Counted from the stretch's first letter, positions 17,537-24,993 are shown. The stretch is DNA of 64,000 nucleotides from Candidatus Heteroclostridium caecigallinarum (GCA_904419725.1 CAJFSP010000005.1:36151-100150); one strand, 5' to 3'. Notes: generated from the sequence alone by a model not told the origin. A program made the numbers and translations.

Positions 17537-17955
17537 CATTAGATAATTTTCATCGTACAATAGGGCAAACAATTATGTATTGTCAAGTAATAGAGCACGA
17601 TGTCAAGTACATATATGCAGCAATGCACGTCGGCGATTTTTATGAAAATTTAGAAAGAATCGAAAAATGGTCGCTTGGTCAAACCGTTCAAAAACTGAAA
17701 GAACTGGATTTTAGCGGTAAAAATCCGTATATATCTGCAAGCGATTATAATTTTCTAAAACAAATGACGGAAAAACGCAATCACTGGTGTCATCAAACAT
17801 ATCAAAATTTTTTATATAATAAGCATTTTTTGCAAAGCAAAGAGTATGCGGACGAGTGCCGAAAGTTAAAACGTGACAATGAACGATTATCAAACGTCTG
17901 CGACGCATTAGAAAAAGTACGCATACAAGCAATAAAAGATTTTGGGCGAAATTAA
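17533..17955 (+). CDS. HEPN-like small protein coupled to the restriction-modification genes
   Basis: A 140-residue, mainly helical protein of unknown function. Residues about 86-91 read R-N-H-W-C-H, an R-x4-H pattern like the catalytic motif of HEPN ribonucleases, preceded by a long helix that would fit the fold. The start overlaps the endonuclease stop in an ATGA junction, so it is translated with the restriction enzyme. It could be a defence accessory, a toxin-like back-up or an unrelated passenger; nothing in the sequence decides between these. It shares the low GC of the island. Confidence 0.55.
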   Translation: MTLDNFHRTIGQTIMYCQVIEHDVKYIYAAMHVGDFYENLERIEKWSLGQTVQKLKELDFSGKNPYISASDYNFLKQMTEKRNHWCHQTYQNFLYNKHFLQSKEYADECRKLKRDNERLSNVCDALEKVRIQAIKDFGRN

Positions 17956-17978
17956 AATTCGTTTTAGATTATGCCTTC

Positions 17979-17988
17979 TCCACCATGA
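17979..17988 (+). repeat. 10-bp direct repeat, right copy
   Basis: TCCACCATGA, identical to the tRNA-Val 3' end at 15581-15590, preceded by GCCTTC and followed directly by a terminator. It resembles the 3' stub of a tRNA. No T-arm or other tRNA part is visible upstream. Confidence 0.45.
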
Positions 17989-17989
17989 A

Positions 17990-18016
17990 ACCCCGTCTGT
18001 CGGACGGGGTTTTTGT
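17990..18016 (+). terminator. Terminator at right end of the restriction-modification island
   Basis: CCCCGTC (17991-17997) and GACGGGG (18003-18009) form a hairpin followed by TTTTTG. Confidence 0.85.
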
Positions 18017-18039
18017 TTTGGCGGAATGAAAAGTCGGTA

Positions 18040-18068
18040 TTGACAATACAGTTGTTTTGCATGATAAT
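18040..18068 (+). promoter_or_regulatory. Promoter of the broken lipoprotein gene
   Basis: TTGACA (18040-18045), 17-bp spacer, GATAAT (18063-18068). Confidence 0.6.
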
Positions 18069-18093
18069 TTAAAAAAACGCGGAGGTGAAGAAT

Positions 18094-18612
18094 ATGAAAA
18101 AAATAGTTACGGCAATCATATGTTTGGTACTCTCACTGTTTGTTTTCGCCGGCTGCGGCAACAGCACTGAACTGACTATTTCGATAGGCGACGGTCAAAA
18201 GGAAAACGACGCCGTATCTGTTCTTTTGAAATATAACGACACGTGGAAAAGCGGTGAGAAAATATTTACCGTGAATTACGGCCACGAAAGCGACGCTGTG
18301 CTGGCGGACGAATATTCCGTTTAGTTTTGCGACGTCGATCCGTTGTTTGAGAACAGCGTTACACTGAAAGAAATCTATTCCTTCACGAAAGCCGACCTTG
18401 AAGACAGAACCGTCGATAACGGCAGGTTTTCCGGCAAAGAGGGCGAGATAATCGCCGGCGATTTGGAAAACTATCTCCCGCAGGGCGAGGGCACGCTCAG
18501 CGTGTATATTGTGCTGAGCAGCACTGACACCGATTTCGGCAATATAACGACTTTCGCGTCACATGAAATCGAATTTCAGTGGCAGGACGGCAACGTGAAA
18601 ATCGTTGATTGA
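18094..18612 (+). pseudogene. Lipoprotein gene interrupted by an in-frame amber codon
   Basis: The frame starts at ATG 18094 after CGGAGGTG, encodes a signal peptide with lipobox F-A-G-C-G, and would give 172 codons, but codon 77 is TAG (18322-18324). Beyond it the same frame stays open to 18612 with similar composition. The gene therefore looks like a lipoprotein with one nonsense mutation; a downstream GTG/TTG restart is unlikely to help because the signal peptide would be lost. TAG is also used as the normal stop of glnS here, so recoding is not favoured. Function unknown. Confidence 0.65.
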
Positions 18613-18644
18613 GCGGCGTGACGCCACTCGACAAAACGTTTTTG

Positions 18645-18671
18645 AAAAACCACCCGAAAGGGTGGTTTTTG
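18645..18671 (+). terminator. Terminator after the broken lipoprotein gene
   Basis: AAAAACCACCC (18645-18655), GAAA tetraloop, GGGTGGTTTTT (18660-18670). Confidence 0.88.
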
Positions 18672-18716
18672 TTATCGCGCGGATGGAGATTTTTGACAAA
18701 TATTTTCCTGTCGGGC

Positions 18717-18746
18717 TTTACAGACGGCTTGAAAATAATGTATCAT
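18717..18746 (+). promoter_or_regulatory. degV promoter
   Basis: TTTACA (18717-18722), 18-bp spacer, TATCAT (18741-18746). Confidence 0.45.
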
Positions 18747-18818
18747 ATAAATTACCGTGAATGTTTCAACGGTTTTTTAACAAGCGTTAAATTGACAACT
18801 AACCGGGAGGGCACAGCC

Positions 18819-19682
18819 ATGAATATCGCTGTTACGACGGACAGTTCGAGCGGTATACTTGCCGTCGAGGCGGAAAAAATGGAGGTGGGTTTTTTACCCA
18901 TACCTATAATCATAGACGGCGAAACGTATTATGAGGGCGTAAACATCACGCCTGCCGACGTTTACGCGGCGCTGGAATCGGACAAAAGAATAACCACTTC
19001 GCAGCCGTCGCCGCAGTCGCTCAAAGATTTGTGGGACGGGCTTCTGGACACAGGCTGTGAAAAAATTCTGCATCTGCCAATAACCTCGGCGCTGAGTTCT
19101 TCTTACGCCACGGCGGCGGCGCTGTCCAAAGAATACGACGGCAGGGTACGGGTTGTCAACAACAACAGAATTTCCGTGCCGCTGAGAGAAGCGGTGAAAT
19201 CGGCTTTGCGCATGGTTAAAAACGGCATGAACGCCGACGAAATAGCCGACAGACTTGAACGCGACGGAGAAAACTACAGCGTGTATATCACCGTGGATAC
19301 GCTGGAGTATCTGCAAAAGAGCGGCAGGATATCCGCTTTTGCCGCGCAGATGGGCAAACTGTTCGGCATAAAGCTGGTGCTGTCGATACGCAAAGGGGTG
19401 ATATCTCTTTATTCCAAACAGCGCGGAATGAAAAGAAGCAAAAAAGAAATGTTCCGCAGCCTTGCCGACGACGTCAAAACACGGTTTGCCGGACTTGACA
19501 AAAACCATATGACAGTGTGCGTCGCCGGCACCTGCGTCGATAAAAAAGAAATAGCCGAAATAAAAGACACCCTGTCGGAGATGTTTCCCGGGCGCCCGGT
19601 GTGTTATGACGAACTGCCCGCGTGCATCGGCTGCCATACGGGCGGCGGAGCGGTGGGGATAGGCGTCTGTTTCGACGAATGA
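18819..19682 (+). CDS. degV: DegV-family fatty-acid-binding protein
   Basis: A 287-residue two-domain protein. The N-terminus V-T-T-D-S-S-S-G, the T-S-Q-P-S-P motif near residue 65 and the S-A-L-S-S-S-Y-A segment near 95 are DegV hallmarks and line the lipid-binding pocket. Family members bind fatty acids and act as FakB partners of the kinase FakA for phospholipid synthesis; no fakA is nearby. GGGAGGG precedes the ATG at 18819. The open frame reaches further upstream across a terminator and was trimmed. The acetyltransferase gene starts 8 nt downstream. Confidence 0.9.
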   Translation: MNIAVTTDSSSGILAVEAEKMEVGFLPIPIIIDGETYYEGVNITPADVYAALESDKRITTSQPSPQSLKDLWDGLLDTGCEKILHLPITSALSSSYATAAALSKEYDGRVRVVNNNRISVPLREAVKSALRMVKNGMNADEIADRLERDGENYSVYITVDTLEYLQKSGRISAFAAQMGKLFGIKLVLSIRKGVISLYSKQRGMKRSKKEMFRSLADDVKTRFAGLDKNHMTVCVAGTCVDKKEIAEIKDTLSEMFPGRPVCYDELPACIGCHTGGGAVGIGVCFDE

Positions 19683-19690
19683 GAGGGTTT

Positions 19691-20326
19691 ATGAAATACG
19701 GACCGGATCCCAACAAAAAATTCCCCGTCAAAAACGCGCCGAGCGTGTGCTTCATTAAAAACGTCGTGACGAGGCCGAACATTATTGTAGGCGATTATAC
19801 CTATTACGACGACCCGGACGGCGCCGCCGATTTCGAAAAACATGTTACGCACCACTATGAGTTTCTGGGCGACAAACTGATTATAGGCAAGTTCTGCGCC
19901 ATAGCGAGAGGGGTGGAGTTTGTCATGAACGGCGCCAACCACCGCATGTGTTCCGTGACGACATATCCTTTTAACATAATGGGCGGCGGCTGGGAAAAAT
20001 GCGCGCCGTCACTTGATGATTTGCCGCTTAAAGGCGACACCGTTGTGGGCAACGACGTGTGGATAGGTCAGAACGTGACCGTCATGCCGGGCGTAAGAAT
20101 AGGTGACGGCGCCATTGTGGCGGCGTGTTCCGTAGTCACCAAAAACGTGGAGCCGTACACCGTTGTGGGCGGCAACCCCGCGAAACTCATACGCAGGCGC
20201 TACGACAATGAAACGACGGCTTTTTTGTTGAAACTGCGCTGGTGGGACTGGCCGCCCGAAAAGATATTCGCCAATCTGGAAATTCTCTGTTGCGGCGACA
20301 TAAACAGAATAAAGGATATAAAGTGA
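19691..20326 (+). CDS. Vat/XAT-family hexapeptide-repeat O-acetyltransferase
   Basis: A 211-residue acetyltransferase of the left-handed beta-helix type. It shows the Vat-like features G-P-(x)-P-(x)-K-(x)-(x)-P, M-N-G-A-N-H-R-M with the catalytic-type histidine, P-F-N-I-M-G-G-G-W-E-K, and I-G-N-D-V-W-I-G-type hexapeptides leading to V-V-G-G-N-P-A-K. Family members acetylate streptogramin A, chloramphenicol or cell-envelope substrates using acetyl-CoA. The overall similarity to streptogramin acetyltransferases is strong, but sequence alone cannot show the substrate. It is in an operon with degV. Confidence 0.85.
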   Translation: MKYGPDPNKKFPVKNAPSVCFIKNVVTRPNIIVGDYTYYDDPDGAADFEKHVTHHYEFLGDKLIIGKFCAIARGVEFVMNGANHRMCSVTTYPFNIMGGGWEKCAPSLDDLPLKGDTVVGNDVWIGQNVTVMPGVRIGDGAIVAACSVVTKNVEPYTVVGGNPAKLIRRRYDNETTAFLLKLRWWDWPPEKIFANLEILCCGDINRIKDIK

Positions 20327-20357
20327 CAAATCGCCTTTAAGGCGGTTTGTTTTTTTG
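20326..20357 (+). terminator. Terminator of the degV-acetyltransferase operon
   Basis: ACAAATCGCC and GGCGGTTTGT form a 10-bp stem (20326-20350) with a T-rich tail. Confidence 0.88.
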
Positions 20358-20366
20358 CCGGCGGTA

Positions 20367-20395
20367 TTGACCGCGCCGCCGTCCGCTTATATAAT
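20367..20395 (+). promoter_or_regulatory. Promoter of the small membrane protein gene
   Basis: TTGACC (20367-20372), 17-bp spacer, TATAAT (20390-20395). Confidence 0.7.
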
Positions 20396-20429
20396 AAAAA
20401 AGAGATATATTTTTTGCGCGGAGGGAAAT

Positions 20430-20933
20430 ATGAATACGGGGTATAAAAAGGTTTTTATTCCGCACCTGGCGGCGGTGTGCTGTCTGTTTGCCGCGGCCGT
20501 GTATCTGGCGGTGTTTTCCGTGGCGGTGTTTCCGCAGGCGATGATGGACGGGATAAACGGACAGCTTGACGGCGTGGGCGTGGCGGGCGTCTTCGGCGTG
20601 GCGCTTGGCTCGGCGCTGGCTGTCGTGGTGCTGGCGGCGATATTGTTTATACTTGCCGTGGCGGGTGTGTGCGTATGCGTGTTTGGTCTTGTCGCGGCGC
20701 TGAGATGCCGAGACATCGTTGTGTACGGCAGAAGCGACAGAAAAAAACGTTTTGAGGTTTTATGGATTGTCTCGGCAGTGCTGCAGATTGTCATGGCGCT
20801 GCTGTATATCGTCGGGGCTTTCGGCATTTACGCGGCGTATCTGCCGACGGCGGTTTTCGCCGTGGCGTGCGTCGCCCTTACGGCGGCGGCGTGGGTGATG
20901 AAAATAAAATTTTTTGAGCAAAGCGCGCTGTAA
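20430..20933 (+). CDS. Predicted four-pass membrane protein of unknown function
   Basis: A 167-residue hydrophobic protein that I do not recognise. Hydrophobic stretches lie at about 9-33, 48-80, 102-125 and 130-155, with a short basic loop (R-S-D-R-K-K-R) near 97. GGAGGG precedes the ATG. It has its own promoter and a bidirectional terminator, so it is a single-gene unit. Confidence 0.6.
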   Translation: MNTGYKKVFIPHLAAVCCLFAAAVYLAVFSVAVFPQAMMDGINGQLDGVGVAGVFGVALGSALAVVVLAAILFILAVAGVCVCVFGLVAALRCRDIVVYGRSDRKKRFEVLWIVSAVLQIVMALLYIVGAFGIYAAYLPTAVFAVACVALTAAAWVMKIKFFEQSAL

Positions 20934-20960
20934 AAAAACCGCTCATCGAGCGGTTTTTTT
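20932..20960. terminator. Bidirectional terminator
   Basis: AAAAAAACCGCTC (20932-20944) and GAGCGGTTTTTTT (20948-20960) around ATC. It serves the membrane protein gene and the reverse-strand hydrolase remnant. Confidence 0.85.
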
Positions 20961-21303
20961 ATTTCAGGTTTGTTTTGAAAAACTCGTCCAGTTTGTCGAA
21001 AGGTATTCTGTCGGTTCTGTCGTACAGGTCGATGTGTTCGGCGTCCTTTACGACAAACATTTCTTTTGGTGCGGCCGCTCTGGCGTAAACGTCGTCGCTG
21101 AAAAACCTTGAATGCGCTCTGTCGCCCACCACAAACAGAATAGGGCGAGGGGAAATCTCGTCGACGTGGTCCAGCAGGTTGAAGTTCATCATTGAAAGAT
21201 TGGACGTTGTGGTGAACGAGCCGATTGCGTTCGGGTGGTGCCCCCGTTTAACCGCGTAGAAGCGCAGCCACTCCGCCGCCGGTTCTTCCACGCCTTCGGG
21301 CAC
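20959..21303 (-). pseudogene. C-terminal remnant of an alpha/beta hydrolase
   Basis: The reverse frame encodes about 114 residues matching only the C-terminal third of an alpha/beta hydrolase. It keeps the late aspartate in V-V-G-D-R-A-H-S and the catalytic-type histidine in K-D-A-E-H-I-D-L-Y, but the region with the nucleophilic serine is missing. The frame stays open a little upstream (to about 21350) without a start or ribosome site, and then meets the next gene's promoter. I read it as a 5'-truncated gene. Confidence 0.6.
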
Positions 21304-21319
21304 CTTGTCGAACGGAGGC

Positions 21320-21348
21320 TTGCTTTTACCGCCGACATAAATTATAAT
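21320..21348 (+). promoter_or_regulatory. Promoter of the 21390 gene pair
   Basis: TTGCTT (21320-21325), 17-bp spacer, TATAAT (21343-21348). Confidence 0.65.
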
Positions 21349-21389
21349 TAAAATATTGATTGAGTCTCGCGTAAGGAGAGGACTTTATT

Positions 21390-21926
21390 ATGCATTTGAA
21401 GCAATATTTTGATTTATGGACAACTTCCGCGCCTATAACGGCGGAGTATGACCATTGGGTGAAATGGGGAAAGTTGCTTAATATTTATTTGTGCGATGAG
21501 CCGATACCTATAAACGTTGAAACGGTCGGAGATTTTCCGCGGAGATGCAAGCAAGGGGAATTGCTGAATGTTGAATTGAGATTTTTTCTGCTGCAGTGCG
21601 AAATTTTCAGCGGACAGAACGATTTCAACGCGCGTTCCACGAAAGGAATAGCGTCGGAAGCATTGATTCCGTGCGGCACTTTTTCTGTCGACGGAAACGC
21701 GGATTTCAAGGAAAGCGCGGAAGTGCTGCTGAATGGCAGAATCATTTCGGCTGCACGGTTCAAAAACGACTGCGGAGAAAACTGTTATAAATTTGAACTT
21801 GGTTTTCAGGGATATGTATTCCGTGCGGTGGCTCTTGGCTGCGAAGAAAATTTCGGTCTCAATCCCGGCGACATTATTCATGGTTTGTTTACTGTGTGCG
21901 CTGTCATTAAAAGGGCGGCAGCGTGA
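21390..21926 (+). CDS. Protein of unknown function paired with an AAA ATPase
   Basis: A 178-residue soluble protein with no motif I recognise. Cysteines are scattered (near residues 36, 53, 69, 93, 128 and 133) without a clear metal pattern. AAGGAGAGG precedes the ATG. The ATPase gene begins 17 nt after its stop and lacks a promoter of its own, so the two probably form an operon and may act together. Confidence 0.6.
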   Translation: MHLKQYFDLWTTSAPITAEYDHWVKWGKLLNIYLCDEPIPINVETVGDFPRRCKQGELLNVELRFFLLQCEIFSGQNDFNARSTKGIASEALIPCGTFSVDGNADFKESAEVLLNGRIISAARFKNDCGENCYKFELGFQGYVFRAVALGCEENFGLNPGDIIHGLFTVCAVIKRAAA

Positions 21927-21943
21927 AAATTCGGTGAAATCAA

Positions 21944-22864
21944 ATGAGTGTTTTTGTTGAAAAATTCATATTGCCCATCGACAGGGAAGAATACATTGTC
22001 TCGGAAAAGATGCAGGAAAACGGCGGCGACTTCGGTTATATCGATAATCCGTATCCGTGCGGTATTTTTGCCCAAAAAGAATTGGCGCGGATAGATTTCG
22101 CGCCGCTGACCATTTTTTACGGCGGTAACGGTTCAGGTAAAAGCACGCTGCTCAACATTATTGCGTCAAAACTCAATCTGAGAAGAATAGCGCCATACAG
22201 CACGGGCGAAACTTTCGGACTTTACGTCAAGTATTGTTCGTTTGAGTACGGCACGGATGACGGCGGCTGGCAATACCGCGTGCCGAACGGCAGTAGCATA
22301 ATAACAAGCGACGACGTGTTTGACTATATGCTTACCGTGCGCACAAACAACGACGATATAACGGAAAACAAAGAGTACGCCCGCGAAGACCACTACAGGC
22401 TTATGTACGGCGAAACTGTTAAATTCCGCGGGATGGAAGACTATGAAGAATTGCGCCTGCAGGTTCTGGCCCGCCGGAAATCGGTGTCGCGGAGACAGTT
22501 TATAAGGAAAACGGCCGGCGGGGAAGTACGGTTGAACAGCAACGGAGAAACCGCCTTGGCTTATTTCAACAGAAATTTGCGAAACGACACGCTATACTGT
22601 CTGGACGAACCGGAAAACAGTTTGTCGCCGAAGTTGCAGATGTCTTTGGTAAAAACGCTGGAAGAGCTGGTCAGATATTGCGGGTGTCAACTGATAATCG
22701 CCACGCATTCGCCTTTTATACTTTCCATTCCTGGCGCGAAGATATATGATTTGGACGAGACGCCGGTTGACATCAAAAAATGGTGGGAATTGGAAAACGT
22801 CAAGGTGTATTACGATTTTTTTTATAAAAACAGGAAACTGTTCGGGGGCGACGAGAAGCCGTGA
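21944..22864 (+). CDS. AAA-family (ABC-like/OLD-type) ATPase
   Basis: A 306-residue soluble ATPase. Walker A is G-G-N-G-S-G-K-S-T at residues 60-68, Walker B is Y-C-L-D-E-P-E-N at about 216-223 followed by a D-loop-like S-L-S-P, and an H-loop I-A-T-H-S-P-F lies near 252. This arrangement is that of AAA_15/AAA_21-type ATPases related to SMC and ABC proteins, common in defence and repair systems. No nuclease or toxin domain is fused to it. It follows the 21390 gene. The substrate is unknown; plain housekeeping use is equally possible. Confidence 0.75.
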   Translation: MSVFVEKFILPIDREEYIVSEKMQENGGDFGYIDNPYPCGIFAQKELARIDFAPLTIFYGGNGSGKSTLLNIIASKLNLRRIAPYSTGETFGLYVKYCSFEYGTDDGGWQYRVPNGSSIITSDDVFDYMLTVRTNNDDITENKEYAREDHYRLMYGETVKFRGMEDYEELRLQVLARRKSVSRRQFIRKTAGGEVRLNSNGETALAYFNRNLRNDTLYCLDEPENSLSPKLQMSLVKTLEELVRYCGCQLIIATHSPFILSIPGAKIYDLDETPVDIKKWWELENVKVYYDFFYKNRKLFGGDEKP

Positions 22865-22879
22865 CCTGCGCGTTTTTGT

Positions 22880-22908
22880 TTGCTTTTTGGCGGCGGCGGT
22901 TGTATAAT
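22880..22908 (+). promoter_or_regulatory. Ferritin promoter
   Basis: TTGCTT (22880-22885), 17-bp spacer, TATAAT (22903-22908). Confidence 0.7.
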
Positions 22909-22945
22909 TGCAGTGTGAAAATTCATTACCTAGGAGGGTATCGTT

Positions 22946-23458
22946 ATGTTGGACAAAAAAGTTGCGAAACTCATCAACGAGCAGGTCAACAAAGAATTTT
23001 ATTCGGCTTATCTGTATCTTGATTTCGCCAATTATTATGAAGATGAAGGGCTGGACGGCTTTGCCAACTGGTATGAAATCCAGGCGATGGAAGAGCGCGA
23101 CCACGCCATGATGATGAGAAAATATCTCATCGACAGCGGCATAAGAGTGACGTTTGACAAAATTGAAAAACCCGACAAGACGTTTGACAATCATCTCGCG
23201 CCGCTTGAAGCCGGTCTCGAACATGAGCGTTACGTTACGTCGCTGGTGCTCAAAATTTACAAGGCGGCGGACGATGCGCAGGACTACAAGACGATGCAGT
23301 TTCTCGACTGGTTTGTGAAAGAGCAGGGCGAAGAAGAAAAGAACGCCGAAGACCTCATCAAAAAGATGAAACTTTACGGCGGTGACGGCAAAGGGCTTTA
23401 TATGCTCAACCAGGAACTTGCCGCGCGCAAATACACGGCGCCGTCGGCGGCGGACTGA
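22946..23458 (+). CDS. ftnA: Non-heme ferritin
   Basis: A 170-residue four-helix iron-storage protein. The ferroxidase ligands are visible: E17 in V-N-K-E-F-Y-S-A-Y, E50 and H53 in M-E-E-R-D-H-A, E94 in the third helix (G-L-E-H-E-R) and the Q-G-E-E-E-K segment of helix four. It oxidises and stores iron as a 24-mer in the cytoplasm. TAGGAGGG precedes the ATG, and it is a single-gene unit with promoter and terminator. No Fur box is obvious by eye. Confidence 0.95.
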   Translation: MLDKKVAKLINEQVNKEFYSAYLYLDFANYYEDEGLDGFANWYEIQAMEERDHAMMMRKYLIDSGIRVTFDKIEKPDKTFDNHLAPLEAGLEHERYVTSLVLKIYKAADDAQDYKTMQFLDWFVKEQGEEEKNAEDLIKKMKLYGGDGKGLYMLNQELAARKYTAPSAAD

Positions 23459-23469
23459 AAAAGACGTGA

Positions 23470-23497
23470 AAGGGCGAAATTTTTCCGCCCTTTTTTT
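23470..23497 (+). terminator. Ferritin terminator
   Basis: AGGGCG (23471-23476) and CGCCCT (23486-23491) with an AT-rich inner stem, then T7. Confidence 0.75.
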
Positions 23498-23520
23498 ACG
23501 CAAAAAACCGGCGCATTCGT

Positions 23521-23549
23521 TTGACATTTGTCACAGGCGGTGCTAAAAT
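23521..23549 (+). promoter_or_regulatory. Strong promoter of the T-box leader
   Basis: TTGACA (23521-23526), 17-bp spacer, TAAAAT (23544-23549) with extended -10 TGC. Confidence 0.75.
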
Positions 23550-23555
23550 CTGCGC

Positions 23556-23811
23556 AACAGCAAAGATGAGGATATGCGGCGGGACGCGATTCCATGCAGA
23601 GAGCCGGCGGCTGGTGAAAGCCGGTTGGGGTTGTTCCGCTGTCTCGCCTCGGAGCCGCGCGGCCGAAAATAGCCGGTAAGCCGCGCCGGGTGTTCCCGTT
23701 ACAGGGCGGAACGTTGACGGACGTTCGAGTGCGTTATTACGAAGAAGAGTGGTACCGCGGGTTTTGTTTACTCGTCTCTTCGCGTGTTTGTTCACGCGGA
23801 GAGACTTTTTT
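23556..23811 (+). promoter_or_regulatory. T-box riboswitch upstream of an iron-type alcohol dehydrogenase
   Basis: A leader of about 255 nt between promoter and gene. It has the stem I apical elements (AGAGAG and GGCTGGTGAAAGCC), the T-box AGAGTGGTACCGCG (23746-23759) and a terminator (GTCTCTTCGCGTG pairing with CACGCGGAGAGAC, 23774-23805, then T6). The UGGU bulge predicts a tRNA with A73. Stem GGCGGGAC/GTCTCGCC encloses the specifier loop; alignment with the ileS leader points to CGC (Arg) as specifier, but the usual following purine is missing, so the amino acid is uncertain (UUC or CUG are nearby alternatives). Uncharged tRNA should switch the gene on. Confidence 0.85.
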
Positions 23812-23842
23812 GTTATATATAAGGAAAAGGAGTAGAACGATT

Positions 23843-24952
23843 ATGAAGACTTACACTGTTTCGCTTCCGAATTACACAATCGGGACGGAGGCTTACAAGG
23901 CGATTCCGCATGAATGCGGGTTTTACGGCAAAAACGCCGTGGTCATAGGCGGCAAGACGGCGATGGCGAAATCCAAAGACGCGCTGCTCGAAGGCGTTAA
24001 AGGTTCCGACATCAAAATAACCGATTTTATCTGGTACGGCGGCGACGCTTCTTTCACCAACGGCGACAAACTCATTGCCGACGAAAGGGTCAGAAACGCC
24101 GATATGCTGTTTGTCGTGGGCGGCGGCAGAGCGTGCGACACGGGCAAATACGTCGCCGACGTGCTTGACAAGCCTTTGTTTACTTTTCCTACGGTGGCGT
24201 CAAACTGCGCGGCGGTCACGCAGATTTGCGTGATGTACAACGACGACGGTTCTTTCGGCAAATATTATTATCCGAAACGCATAACCAACCACGCTTTCAT
24301 CAATTCCGCCGTCATAGCCGACTCTCCTGTCAACCTGCTGTGGGCGGGGATAGGCGACGCGCTGTCCAAAGAGTGCGAGGCGCTTTTCGCTTCGCGGGAC
24401 GCCGAGTTGTTCCACACAACCTACATGGGCAGGCAGATAAGCCGCATATGCACAGACCCGCTTTTGCAATACGGCAAACAGGCTCTTGCCGACATTAAGG
24501 CAAAAAAGGCGTCTTTCGCCCTGGACCAGGTTACGCTGGATATAATAATGAGCACCGGCATAGTGTCCAACCTGATGACCACCGCCGACGACTATTATTT
24601 CAACAGCTCCATCGCGCACATGGTATATAACGGCTCGACGATAACCCCGCACAGCCACAACCACATGCACGGCGAAGTCGTGTCGCTGGGCGTGCTGTGC
24701 CTTTTGACTTACGAAAAGAACTACGAACTGTGCGACAAAATAAGAAAGTTCAATCACGAACTGGGTCTGCCGGTGTGCTTCGGGGATATCGAAGTGACGG
24801 AAGAGATGTTCCCGATGATTGCGCAGAAAGCCACGGCGACGACCGAGTGGGCGCACAGGCCGGCTTCCGCCAATATCACGGTGGAAAGCCTCATCGCCTG
24901 CATGAAAGAAACAGACGAGGCGGGCAGGAAGTTTAAAAAAGCGGCGGAGTGA
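23843..24952 (+). CDS. Iron-containing alcohol dehydrogenase, glycerol-dehydrogenase-like
   Basis: A 369-residue NAD(P)-dependent enzyme of the GldA/Fe-ADH superfamily. The cofactor loop reads V-V-G-G-G-R-A-C-D-T-G-K (about 91-102). Likely metal ligands are D172 in G-I-G-D-A-L-S-K, H259 in I-A-H-M-V-Y and H276 in H-M-H-G-E-V-V. AAAGGAG precedes the ATG at 23843; the longer open frame runs back through the T-box terminator and was rejected. The T-box control implies a role tied to an amino acid, so the substrate may be an amino-acid-derived aldehyde or alcohol rather than glycerol. That is inference. Confidence 0.85.
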   Translation: MKTYTVSLPNYTIGTEAYKAIPHECGFYGKNAVVIGGKTAMAKSKDALLEGVKGSDIKITDFIWYGGDASFTNGDKLIADERVRNADMLFVVGGGRACDTGKYVADVLDKPLFTFPTVASNCAAVTQICVMYNDDGSFGKYYYPKRITNHAFINSAVIADSPVNLLWAGIGDALSKECEALFASRDAELFHTTYMGRQISRICTDPLLQYGKQALADIKAKKASFALDQVTLDIIMSTGIVSNLMTTADDYYFNSSIAHMVYNGSTITPHSHNHMHGEVVSLGVLCLLTYEKNYELCDKIRKFNHELGLPVCFGDIEVTEEMFPMIAQKATATTEWAHRPASANITVESLIACMKETDEAGRKFKKAAE

Positions 24953-24968
24953 CCTGCCGCGGCGGACT

Positions 24969-24993
24969 AAAAGCGGCTTTAAGCCGCTTTTTT
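24969..24993 (+). terminator. Terminator of the alcohol dehydrogenase gene
   Basis: AAAAGCGGCTT and AAGCCGCTTTT with a minimal loop, then TT. Confidence 0.85.

Noticed and set aside
17955..17990. A second complete tRNA at the right end of the restriction-modification island
   Set aside because: Only the last 13 or so bases look like a tRNA 3' end; no T-arm or anticodon arm can be built upstream.
18322..18324. Pyrrolysine or other UAG recoding in the lipoprotein gene
   Set aside because: glnS ends in TAG in the same window and no pyl genes or recoding element are seen, so a nonsense mutation is simpler.
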